Assembly: GCA_915063485.1 (NCBI GenBank)
Contig: CAJZDJ010000077.1
Location: 1 to 9,632 of the forward strand
From: an uncultured Actinomyces sp.
GTDB taxonomy: Bacteria; Actinomycetota; Actinomycetes; Actinomycetales; Actinomycetaceae
Direction of reading: 5' to 3'
DNA: 9,632 nt
Within the stretch, counting starts at the first letter, position 1. Every line of letters starts with the position of its first letter. Below the pieces are notes generated by a model. That model was given only the letters and a program-made list of their open reading frames with translations. It did no database searches and was not told the origin of the DNA. The position numbers and the translations under genes are program-made. Shown here piece after piece: positions 1 to 6,075 of the stretch.

Positions 1-485
1 ATGCGGTACGAGTAGACCGCCTGCACCGCCAAGTGCTGGCTGCCCGCCTGATTGTTAGTGGACAACTGTCTAAACGGGCCCACGCCGCCATTGAATTAGC
101 CAATGCGCAGGTGCTGGATCAGGCAGACAGTGAAAAACTGTGCCAAGCCGCTCATGAGGCTTCGCGCTGTGAAGAACCTATTGTGGGTGACGGCTTAGAT
201 CCACGTAACCGCAGCGGCAACGCCGCTAAACGAGTGGCTTACGAAAATCAGTTAACTAGCGTTATGGGTGAAGTTTTAACCGATGAAACTCGCAACCGCC
301 TGATGCAAGAAGCTGACGCTGCTGCTTTACTGCGTCGCCTTGACGCCGCCCAACAAAAACTTGAGGTGGCCGTACATGTCCACAACAACCAGGTTAAGGA
401 CGCTAGAAAAGTACGCCAGCGTGCCTTGGTAAGAATTGCTCATTTGGCTGGACGCGCCCCGCTACCAGCCCCGGTAGAGATTTAA
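1..485 (+). CDS. LemA-like conserved actinobacterial protein, C-terminal part (5' end outside window)
   Basis: The reading frame is open from base 3 to the TAA at 483-485 and shows 160 residues. A GTG at 33 could be a start, but the frame stays open through the left edge and the residues before it (VRVDRLHRQV) fit the family, so I treat this as a gene entering from the left. The visible part is almost all helical. It begins with a LemA-like segment (RLHRQVLAARLIVSGQL, then KRAHAAIELA) and ends with HNNQVKDARKVRQR followed by ALVRIAHLAGRAPLP, close to the C-terminal signature I recall for actinobacterial proteins encoded near pimA and pdx/yebC. LemA-type proteins usually have an N-terminal membrane anchor, which would lie outside the window. 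The biochemical role of this group is not established. The next gene starts 6 bp downstream, so the two probably share a transcript. Confidence 0.7.
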   Translation, partial: AVRVDRLHRQVLAARLIVSGQLSKRAHAAIELANAQVLDQADSEKLCQAAHEASRCEEPIVGDGLDPRNRSGNAAKRVAYENQLTSVMGEVLTDETRNRLMQEADAAALLRRLDAAQQKLEVAVHVHNNQVKDARKVRQRALVRIAHLAGRAPLPAPVEI

Positions 486-491
486 ACTTAC

Positions 492-1643
492 GTGAAAGAA
501 AAGATTCCCACGCTGGCTGCCTCTCGCGCCCGCGCTTACTTGCACACGCCTGCTTGGACTAAGCAAAGCGCCCATTCTTGGCGTACTTTCTTATTTACCG
601 CTCTCGCCATGGGCGGCCTGGTGGGTTTTGGGGTGTTGATGATGATCATCAACGCTAATTCGGGAGGTACCAATTTATTGGTTCCCTTCTTGTTGGCTTT
701 AGTACCTCTATGCCTGGTGTTGCTGGTGGTGCGTTGGATTGACTACCAGGACCCTGAGCCTATGGGGGTGCTGGTGGCCGCCTTCCTGTGGGGGGCTGGT
801 GTGGCCACACTAGTTTCCTTAATGATCAACAACTCTTCCACCATTGCGGTAGCAGAAATTACTAAATCCAAAACCGCCGGCGGCACCTTCACCACCTTGG
901 TTAGCGCCCCGCTAATTGAGGAGTTCACCAAGGCCCTAGGTTTGGTGCTTATCTACCTGCTGTGGCGCAAGATCGTTAACGGCCCGGTCGACGGCGTCGT
1001 CTACGCCACAGTAATTGCAGGTGGCTTCGCGTTTGCAGAAAACATTTTGTATTTTGCTCGCTATAGTGATCAGCTGGCACAGATCTTCCTGCTACGCGGG
1101 GTGGCCTCACCTTTCGCCCATGTAATTTTCACTGCCTGCACCGGTATGGCTTTAGGCTTTGGTATCCACATGCGTGGGCGCTGGTCCTGGCTAGGTATGA
1201 CTTTGCTAGGTTACCTATGTGCGGTAGTGCTGCACTTTAGCTGGAACCTACTTTCAGGCCCCAACTGGTGGTTCTATATGCTGGTCTCAGCCCCAATATT
1301 CGTGCTGATGGGCTTGCTGGTGTCCTACCTAAAGCGACGTGAACAGCGTGATTACGCCACCAACCTGATGGATTACGCTGCCGGTGGCTGGTACACCTCA
1401 GCTGAGGTAGCCATGCTTACCACCAATACTGGACGCCGTCAGGGCACTGCTTGGGCGCGCTCAAATGGCCCACAGGCGCGTAAAGCCATGCTTGATTTTC
1501 AGCGTGACTCAATGGAGTTAGCTGAGATCCGCGGGCGTTTCTTGGCTGGTGAAGGTGACAGTGAAGACCGTGAACGCCAACTTAAACTACTGCAGGAAAT
1601 CTCTGCTAAACGCCAAGTTTTCCTAGGTTTAGACAATGCCTAA
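492..1643 (+). CDS. PrsW-family intramembrane metalloprotease
   Basis: A 383-residue polytopic membrane protein of the PrsW/CPBP-like glutamic-type or metallo-protease superfamily. In Bacillus, PrsW makes the first cut in an anti-sigma factor; the substrate here is unknown. Hydrophobic segments lie near residues 31-53, 61-80, 90-111, 138-158, 165-188, 208-225, 234-253 and 258-280. The superfamily motifs are all present: EEFTK at 143-147, FAFAEN at 179-184 (Glu183), His210 in AHVIFTA, and His248 in HFSWN, so the active site looks intact. Residues about 281-383 form a hydrophilic, probably cytoplasmic tail (YAAGGWYTSAEVAML, then charged helices), an extension I associate with actinobacterial members. 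The GTG start at 492 has little Shine-Dalgarno sequence, and with only 6 bp from the preceding stop, translational coupling is likely. The last 8 bp overlap the Nudix gene. Confidence 0.85.
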   Translation: MKEKIPTLAASRARAYLHTPAWTKQSAHSWRTFLFTALAMGGLVGFGVLMMIINANSGGTNLLVPFLLALVPLCLVLLVVRWIDYQDPEPMGVLVAAFLWGAGVATLVSLMINNSSTIAVAEITKSKTAGGTFTTLVSAPLIEEFTKALGLVLIYLLWRKIVNGPVDGVVYATVIAGGFAFAENILYFARYSDQLAQIFLLRGVASPFAHVIFTACTGMALGFGIHMRGRWSWLGMTLLGYLCAVVLHFSWNLLSGPNWWFYMLVSAPIFVLMGLLVSYLKRREQRDYATNLMDYAAGGWYTSAEVAMLTTNTGRRQGTAWARSNGPQARKAMLDFQRDSMELAEIRGRFLAGEGDSEDRERQLKLLQEISAKRQVFLGLDNA

Positions 1644-2277
1644 CGGCCAAGATTGGTTAGGTGACGCTAGTGCAGACCAGCCCCAAGTAGAGGGACAAAG
1701 CAGCGACGTCGTCGCCTCTAGCGTCAAAACCAAACCGCAGCTGCCCGCTAACTGGCGCCAACTGTTAGGGGAGGGCTGGGAACTAAACCAGCAGGGCATG
1801 CCCTGGCGCCAGGCAGCTAGAGTAGTGGTGGTAGCCCAAGGACAAATGCTGCTGGTAGCTGGACACGATTTTTCTGACGCCGCGCACCACTGGCTGTTTA
1901 CCCCCGGCGGAGGTATAGAAGCAGGTGAAAGCCCAGCTCAGGCTGCCGCGCGTGAACTAGCTGAAGAAACCGGCATCATGGTGGACCCTGATCGGCTTAG
2001 CTTGCTGGGCTACAGGCAGGCCCTATTCGAATTCAGGGCGCTAACCTGCCTAGCCAATGAAACCTTCTACTATCTACACCTCGACCACAAACCCCAGCTC
2101 AACCAAGAACGCTGGACCACCAACGAACGCTCACTGTTAGACGGATTAAATTGGTATAGCCCACATAATTTACGTCAACTTAGCCAAGCGGGCCTGGCAA
2201 TTTACCCGCCAGAACTGGTAAATCATGCCGCTAAGCTAGTTACCGGCTGGGATGGCACGCTGCTTAAATTCACCTAA
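1636..2277 (+). CDS. Nudix hydrolase
   Basis: A 213-residue soluble protein with a complete Nudix box at residues 92-114: G92, five residues, E98, seven residues, then RELAEETGI (106-114). This loop binds the divalent metal and supports hydrolysis of a nucleoside diphosphate linked to another group. The substrate cannot be read from the sequence. The domain starts near residue 57 (WRQAARVVVVAQGQMLLV) and the PGGG before the box is intact. Residues 1-55 are a polar, low-conservation-looking extension. The ATG at 1636 overlaps the prsW-like gene by 8 bp, a pattern typical of coupling, but ATG 1798 (residue 55) sits just before the domain and is a possible alternative start. The predicted enzyme is cytoplasmic, with no signal peptide or membrane segment. 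Confidence 0.9.
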   Translation: MPNGQDWLGDASADQPQVEGQSSDVVASSVKTKPQLPANWRQLLGEGWELNQQGMPWRQAARVVVVAQGQMLLVAGHDFSDAAHHWLFTPGGGIEAGESPAQAAARELAEETGIMVDPDRLSLLGYRQALFEFRALTCLANETFYYLHLDHKPQLNQERWTTNERSLLDGLNWYSPHNLRQLSQAGLAIYPPELVNHAAKLVTGWDGTLLKFT

Positions 2278-2327
2278 AAGCCGCAATAAACACACGCTTG
2301 CTGGGCTAAAACCGGCCAGGGGAGCGG

Positions 2328-2364
2328 TAGAATCTATGCGGACTGTTATTTCAACTAACGGGAG
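2328..2364 (+). promoter_or_regulatory. Candidate -10 element and ribosome binding site ahead of yebC
   Basis: The 92 bp between the Nudix stop and yebC contains TAGAAT at 2328-2333, a good match to the actinobacterial -10 pattern TANNNT. No convincing -35 hexamer lies 16-18 bp upstream (TTGCTG at 2298-2303 is 24 bp away), which is common in this phylum. GGGAG at 2360-2364 lies 5 bp before the ATG at 2370. A promoter here would drive yebC and the ruv genes separately from the membrane-protein genes upstream. This is inferred from sequence only. Confidence 0.4.
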
Positions 2365-2369
2365 TTTTT

Positions 2370-3134
2370 ATGTCGGGTCACTCTAAGTGGGCAACCACCA
2401 AGCACAAGAAGGCCGCCATCGATGCTAAGCGAGGCAAGCTATTTGCCCGCCTAATCAAGAACATTGAGGTTGCAGCGCGCACTGGTGGTGGAGACCCCGC
2501 AGGTAACCCCACCCTGTTCGATGCTATTCAGAAGGCTAAGAAGAACTCTGTACCCGCAGACAACATCACCCGCGCCGTCAAGCGCGGTAGCGGTGAAGAA
2601 GCTGGCGGTGCAGACTGGCAGACCATCATGTACGAAGGCTACGGACCCAACGGCGTAGCTTTCCTGGTCGAGTGCCTTACCGATAACCGTAACCGCGCTG
2701 CCTCCGACGTGCGTGTGGCTTTCACCCGCAACAACGGTTCCCTGGCCGACCCCGGTTCGGTGGCCTACAACTTCTCCCGTAAGGGTGTGGTTGAGGTTTC
2801 TGCTGCCGACGACGTCGACGAAGACAGCATTTTGATGGCTGTGCTTGACGCTGGGGCTGAGGAAGTCGTTAACGACGGCGAAAGCTTCTCCATCTACTGC
2901 GAGCCTAACGACGTGGTAGCTGTACGTACCGCCCTAACTGAGGCCGGTATGGATTACGACAGCGCCGAAGTTCAGTTTGTGGCTGGTACCAAGATCGAGG
3001 TTGACGCTGACACCGCCCGTAAGGTTATGCGCCTAATCGACGCTCTGGAAGACTCCGACGACGTACAGAACGTATTCACCTCTATGGACATCAGCGCCGA
3101 GGTGGCCGCCGAGCTGGACACTGACGAGGACTGA
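2370..3134 (+). CDS. yebC: YebC/PmpR (TACO1) family protein
   Basis: A 254-residue protein, the usual length for the family. The N-terminus is diagnostic: [20 protein letters not shown], followed by a basic region ([23 protein letters not shown]) and the [21 protein letters not shown] stretch. The C-terminal half is acidic and ends in DTDED. Members have been described as DNA-binding regulators (PmpR), and more recently as ribosome-associated factors that help translation through difficult stretches such as proline runs, so annotation as a transcription factor alone may mislead. The protein is cytoplasmic. The start is fixed by the conserved first residues and by GGGAG 5 bp upstream. ruvC follows after 9 bp, the standard yebC-ruvC arrangement. 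Confidence 0.95.
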   Translation: MSGHSKWATTKHKKAAIDAKRGKLFARLIKNIEVAARTGGGDPAGNPTLFDAIQKAKKNSVPADNITRAVKRGSGEEAGGADWQTIMYEGYGPNGVAFLVECLTDNRNRAASDVRVAFTRNNGSLADPGSVAYNFSRKGVVEVSAADDVDEDSILMAVLDAGAEEVVNDGESFSIYCEPNDVVAVRTALTEAGMDYDSAEVQFVAGTKIEVDADTARKVMRLIDALEDSDDVQNVFTSMDISAEVAAELDTDED

Positions 3135-3143
3135 GTAAACGCC

Positions 3144-3800
3144 TTGGCCCCTGCTTCACTTGGAGCATTTGTAGCTAACCAACGCGTCTTGGGTATCGAC
3201 CCAGGTATGACCCGTTGTGGCCTAGGTTGCGTGGATGTGGATTCACGCCGACGAGTGCGACTAGTTGAAGTGGGGGTTGCCCGTACTCCTCCTAACCAAT
3301 CCCCAGAGCTGCGCCTTAAAACCATTGCGGACGCGATTGACGACTGGATTGCTCGTCACGCCCCGCATGTAATCGCCATTGAACGCGTATTTGCGCAAGA
3401 AAATATGCGTTCAGTTATCGCTGTGGCACAGGTTATGGGGGTGGCCATGTTGGCTGGCGCCCGCCACGATCTAGAGGTAGCTTTGCACACCCCTAGTGAA
3501 GTTAAGGCAGCTATCAGCGGTAATGGCCGGGCTGATAAAGCCCAGGTGCAAACTATGGTGGCCCGCGTGCTGGGATTGGATGCGTTACCTAAACCAGCTG
3601 ACGCAGCCGATGCGTTAGCGCTGGCTATTTGTCACGGTTGGCGTGGGGGAGGCACTGGGCAAGATGGCATCACTGAAATGGTTAGTGCCGGCGGCCAGGT
3701 GCGAGCTTCAGCGCGCACCCCAGCCCAACGCCGCTGGGCCCAAGCCCAAGCCAATGCCCGCAGAACTGGTGCTGTAGATCCCCGCCGCAGACGTGGCTGA
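3144..3800 (+). CDS. ruvC: Crossover junction endodeoxyribonuclease RuvC
   Basis: Holliday-junction resolvase that makes paired nicks in four-way DNA junctions, working with RuvAB. The four catalytic acidic residues are recognisable: Asp19 in GIDPG, Glu80 in AIERVF, and Asp153 and Asp156 in ADAADALALAICH. The stretch HTPSEVKAAISGNG (115-128) is typical of actinobacterial RuvC. At 218 residues it is longer than the E. coli enzyme because of a basic C-terminal tail (about 185-218) ending in DPRRRRG. The start is TTG 3144: the yebC stop lies in the same frame upstream with no start codon between. The only later candidate before the domain, TTG 3189, would remove the first strand. A purine-rich GAGGA lies rather far upstream (3126-3130). 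The gene is part of the ruvC-ruvA-ruvB operon. Confidence 0.95.
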   Translation: MAPASLGAFVANQRVLGIDPGMTRCGLGCVDVDSRRRVRLVEVGVARTPPNQSPELRLKTIADAIDDWIARHAPHVIAIERVFAQENMRSVIAVAQVMGVAMLAGARHDLEVALHTPSEVKAAISGNGRADKAQVQTMVARVLGLDALPKPADAADALALAICHGWRGGGTGQDGITEMVSAGGQVRASARTPAQRRWAQAQANARRTGAVDPRRRRG

Positions 3801-3804
3801 TAAC

Positions 3805-3817
3805 AAGGACTAATGTG
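3805..3817 (+). promoter_or_regulatory. Ribosome binding site and GTG start of ruvA, overlapping an ATG-TGA start-stop
   Basis: AAGGA at 3805-3809 is 5 bp before GTG 3815, which begins the RuvA reading MISSLRGEV. An ATG at 3813 in another frame is followed directly by TGA (3816-3818), making a one-codon start-stop that overlaps the true start. Conserved RuvA residues begin right after the GTG, so GTG is the gene start. Confidence 0.6.
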
Positions 3818-4423
3818 ATTTCTTCCCTGCGCGGTGAAGTAACCGCAGTGACTCTAAGCTCCGCCGTGATTGAAACCGGGGGAGTGGGCCTGTTGTTTAA
3901 CGCTACCCCCAACACTTTAAGCACCCTACAGGTGGGGGCCCAGGCTAAGGTGTACACCTACCTGGTGGTTAAAGAAGATTCGTTGACTCTTTATGGCTTT
4001 GCCACCACTGACGAACGCGACACCTTCGCCACCCTCATGGGCGCTAAAGGTGTGGGAGCCAAGCTGGCGCTAGCCATGCTGGCGGTGCACACCCCTGACG
4101 CTTTGCGCCAAGCTATTGCCGCTAAAGACACGGCAGCTTTAACTCGCGTACCCGGTTTAGGACCTAAAGGTGCGCAGCGGGTAATCCTAGATGTGGGCGA
4201 TAAGCTTGGGCCTCTGCGGGGTGAAGGGGAGCTGGAATTTGACCTGCCAGCTACTACTGATGAGGCTAACCCGCAGGTAGTTGCGGCTTTGGTGGGGCTG
4301 GGCTGGAATGAAGCTGCGGCCATCAGCGCGGTGCTGCAGGTTACTACCGCACAAAATGCCACTGATGTATCGGCGCTGCTACGGGCAGCCTTGCGAAACT
4401 TAGGAGCAGCAAAGCGTGTCTGA
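3815..4423 (+). CDS. ruvA: Holliday junction branch migration protein RuvA
   Basis: A 202-residue protein, normal length. RuvA tetramers bind the four-way junction and load the RuvB motors. The N-terminal OB-fold domain covers about 1-62, ending in [10 protein letters not shown]. Two helix-hairpin-helix motifs follow: [16 protein letters not shown] (74-89) and [16 protein letters not shown] (109-124). After an acidic linker (about 133-154), domain III ([25 protein letters not shown] onwards, 156-200) is the RuvB-contacting helical module. The GTG start has AAGGA 5 bp upstream. The gene lies 14 bp after ruvC, and its last 8 bp overlap the ruvB start, suggesting coupled synthesis. Confidence 0.95.
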   Translation: MISSLRGEVTAVTLSSAVIETGGVGLLFNATPNTLSTLQVGAQAKVYTYLVVKEDSLTLYGFATTDERDTFATLMGAKGVGAKLALAMLAVHTPDALRQAIAAKDTAALTRVPGLGPKGAQRVILDVGDKLGPLRGEGELEFDLPATTDEANPQVVAALVGLGWNEAAAISAVLQVTTAQNATDVSALLRAALRNLGAAKRV

Positions 4424-5432
4424 TCGTTTTGTAGGCCCGGAAGCTGATGAGATTGAGCGCGCTGCGGAAGGTGCGCTACGTCCACGCCATCTAGAAGATT
4501 TTGTGGGCCAAGATGTGGTGCGCGGGCAGCTGTCGGTGGTGCTGCGTGCAGCCACTTCACGTGGCTCTAGCCCTGACCATGTGCTGCTATCTGGCCCGCC
4601 CGGGCTGGGTAAAACCACTTTGGCCATGATTATTGCCAATGAATTGGGTGGCTCACTGCGGCTAACCAGTGGCCCGGCAGTGCAGCACGCCGGTGACCTA
4701 GCCGCTATTCTTTCCGCACTTGAAGAAGGCGACGTGCTGTTTATTGATGAAATTCATCGCCTGGCACGTACCGCTGAAGAAATGCTTTACCTGGCCATGG
4801 AGGACTACCGGGTAGATGTGGTGGTGGGTAAAGGCCCTGGGGCCACCTCGATCCCGCTGTCACTGCCGCCTTTCACTGTGGTTGGGGCCACCACTAGGGC
4901 TGGTTTACTGCCGGCGCCGTTACGTGACCGTTTTGGTTTCACTGGGCACCTGGACTACTACAGCGCCCGCGAACTAGCCCAGATTGTTACCCGCAGCGCC
5001 GGGTTATTGGGCCTTGAAATAGAAGCTGAAGCTGCCCATGAGCTGGCCAGTCGTTCGCGTGGTACGCCGCGTATCGCCAACCGACTGCTGCGCCGCGTCC
5101 AGGACTGGGCCCAGGTGCACGGCACGCCGGGAGTGGCTGACCTAGCTTCCACCCAGGCGGCTTTGAAAGTGTTTGAGGTGGATGCTATGGGGCTAGACCG
5201 CCTAGACCGCTCAGTGCTAACTGCCCTATGCACCCGCTTTGGTGGGGGACCGGTAGGTCTGACCACTTTGGCAGTAAGCGTAGGTGAAGAGGCCGAAACG
5301 GTAGAAACAGTGGCTGAACCTTATCTGGTGCGTGAAGGCCTAATGGTGCGTACCCCGCGTGGCCGCGCCGCTACTGCCGCTGCCTACACCCACCTGGGTT
5401 TAGAACTGCCCGAACACATGCCTGAAATCTAA
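4416..5432 (+). CDS. ruvB: Holliday junction branch migration ATPase RuvB
   Basis: A 338-residue AAA+ helicase motor that forms hexameric rings on DNA arms emerging from the RuvA-bound junction. The Walker A motif GPPGLGKT is at 60-67 and Walker B VLFIDEIH at 107-114. The sensor 1 region GATTRAG is at 157-163, the likely arginine finger Arg170 lies in PAPLRDRFG, and the sensor 2 region GTPRIANR is at 216-223. The C-terminal winged-helix domain (about 255-333) includes [18 protein letters not shown] and ends with the TPRGRAAT stretch. The GTG start at 4416 has AGGAG at 4402-4406, 9 bp upstream, and overlaps ruvA by 8 bp. All catalytic elements are intact. Confidence 0.97.
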   Translation: MSDRFVGPEADEIERAAEGALRPRHLEDFVGQDVVRGQLSVVLRAATSRGSSPDHVLLSGPPGLGKTTLAMIIANELGGSLRLTSGPAVQHAGDLAAILSALEEGDVLFIDEIHRLARTAEEMLYLAMEDYRVDVVVGKGPGATSIPLSLPPFTVVGATTRAGLLPAPLRDRFGFTGHLDYYSARELAQIVTRSAGLLGLEIEAEAAHELASRSRGTPRIANRLLRRVQDWAQVHGTPGVADLASTQAALKVFEVDAMGLDRLDRSVLTALCTRFGGGPVGLTTLAVSVGEEAETVETVAEPYLVREGLMVRTPRGRAATAAAYTHLGLELPEHMPEI

Positions 5433-5457
5433 GCGCTGCCCGCTATTTAGGACTCAC

Positions 5458-5504
5458 TTAGTTTTATACGGGCTTTCCCATAGACTTTAGGCAAACTTAG
5501 GAGG
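5458..5504 (+). promoter_or_regulatory. Candidate promoter and strong ribosome binding site for yajC
   Basis: The 79 bp gap between ruvB and yajC contains TAGACT at 5481-5486, fitting an actinobacterial -10, with a poor -35 candidate TTAGTT at 5458-5463 (17 bp spacer). AGGAGG at 5499-5504, 7 bp before the ATG, is the best Shine-Dalgarno match I noticed in the window. GCCCG (5438-5442) and CGGGC (5469-5473) could pair across a 26-nt loop, but this is too weak to call a terminator. Confidence 0.4.
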
Positions 5505-5511
5505 AAAAACT

Positions 5512-5898
5512 ATGCTCACGATGCTGATCTTTATGGTGGTCGCTATGGTGGCACTGTCTTATTTTGGCCGCCGCCAAAACGCCAAGGCAGAACAAGCCGC
5601 GCGCGCCCGCCTGGAAGAAGCTTGCGTGCCTGACACCTGGGTACGTACTACCTCTGGTTACTACGCCAAGTTCGTTGAGATCGACGGCGACGTGGTCACC
5701 TTGCGTACTCCCCAGGGCGTGGAGTCCATGTGGGACAGCAAAGCCATTTATGGCGCAGTTAACCCGCCTTTCGCTGACCAGGATGAGGATGAAGAGGAAG
5801 ACGTTGAATCTAGCGACGAGCTAGAGATTGACGCTGAAAACACCATAAAAGAGGCCCATAGCGACAACGCAGACTCCAGCGGTGACGAAAAAAAGTAA
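5512..5898 (+). CDS. yajC: Preprotein translocase subunit YajC
   Basis: A 128-residue single-span membrane protein that associates with SecD and SecF. The hydrophobic segment is residues 2-18, followed by the basic stretch GRRQNAKAEQAARAR and a small domain with VPDTWVRTTSGYYAKFVEIDGDVVTLRTP (39-67), matching the YajC pattern of a gated Gly/Thr turn followed by beta strands. The end is a 40-residue, strongly acidic tail (89-128, rich in Asp, Glu and Ser), probably cytoplasmic and disordered. The ATG is fixed by AGGAGG 7 bp upstream. The gene lies directly before secD, as in most bacteria, but is separated from it by an unusual 177 bp structured gap. Confidence 0.9.
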   Translation: MLTMLIFMVVAMVALSYFGRRQNAKAEQAARARLEEACVPDTWVRTTSGYYAKFVEIDGDVVTLRTPQGVESMWDSKAIYGAVNPPFADQDEDEEEDVESSDELEIDAENTIKEAHSDNADSSGDEKK

Positions 5899-5921
5899 TC
5901 GCCGCCACAAGATTAGATTTA

Positions 5922-5998
5922 ACTAGTTACCACCAGCTGGGGCTATGCAAAATCGCTAATAAACAGGGATTTTGGTAGTCTCAGCTGTGGCAATTGGT
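5922..5998 (+). promoter_or_regulatory. 77-nt imperfect hairpin in the yajC-secD gap; candidate structured leader RNA
   Basis: Hand folding gives an outer helix 5922-5928 with 5992-5998 and an A5929/C5991 mismatch. The main helix pairs 5930-5954 with 5968-5990, with single-base bulges at C5933 and G5947 and a 13-nt loop (5955-5967). That is 30 pairs, of which 25 are Watson-Crick and five are G-U (5924-5996, 5926-5994, 5940-5981, 5942-5979, 5946-5975). All five wobbles are G-U only in a + strand transcript; the opposite strand would have A-C mismatches. This favours an RNA role in the secD leader. There is no U-run after it, so it is not a standard terminator. A palindromic mobile repeat remains an alternative. 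Confidence 0.6.
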
Positions 5999-6036
5999 CC
6001 CCTTAATTCAACGGCACTGCGGCTAGTGTTAAGGGG
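5999..6036 (+). promoter_or_regulatory. Second hairpin abutting the first, upstream of secD
   Basis: CCCCTTAA at 5999-6006 is a perfect inverse complement of TTAAGGGG at 6029-6036. Inside it, CACT (6015-6018) pairs with AGTG (6025-6028) around a 6-nt loop, leaving an 8-nt one-sided bulge (6007-6014). The helix begins on the base right after the large hairpin ends, so the two could stack. No U-tract follows (AACTGACC), so termination is unlikely. It ends 39 nt before the secD GTG. Confidence 0.5.
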
Positions 6037-6075
6037 AACTGACCAGTCACAACCGATTCTAGGAAGAGACACCCC

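Noticed and set aside
33..485. Short stand-alone 150-residue gene starting at GTG 33
   Set aside because: The same frame is open to the left edge, and the residues encoded before position 33 fit the LemA-like region, so the gene most likely starts outside the window.
2298..2320. Short hairpin (CTGG with CCAG) in the Nudix-yebC gap
   Set aside because: Only four contiguous pairs with a mismatch inside and no U-tract, so it is within chance expectation.
2464..2658. Alternative-frame + strand open frame within yebC, and a similar one within yajC (5564-5824)
   Set aside because: Both sit fully inside genes whose protein motifs are clear, and neither translation shows a recognisable domain.
3991..4560. 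Long reverse-strand open frame (189 codons) opposite ruvA and the start of ruvB
   Set aside because: Its translation is low-complexity, Ala/Ser/Pro-rich and matches no family I know, and it lies entirely opposite well-supported ruvA and ruvB. Other reverse-strand frames (for example 6873-7346 opposite secD and 7949-8314 opposite secD/secF) were rejected for the same reason.
5999..6044. Rho-independent terminator between yajC and secD
   Set aside because: The hairpin is followed by AACTGACC, not a U-rich tract, and the large hairpin before it also lacks one.
5899..6075. Possible short arrest-peptide gene upstream of secD, of the kind that regulates Sec factors in some bacteria
   Set aside because: The only ATG in the gap (5945) gives four codons before a stop, and no frame encodes a membrane segment with an arrest motif such as RAPP. 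If secD is regulated here, it is more likely through RNA structure.
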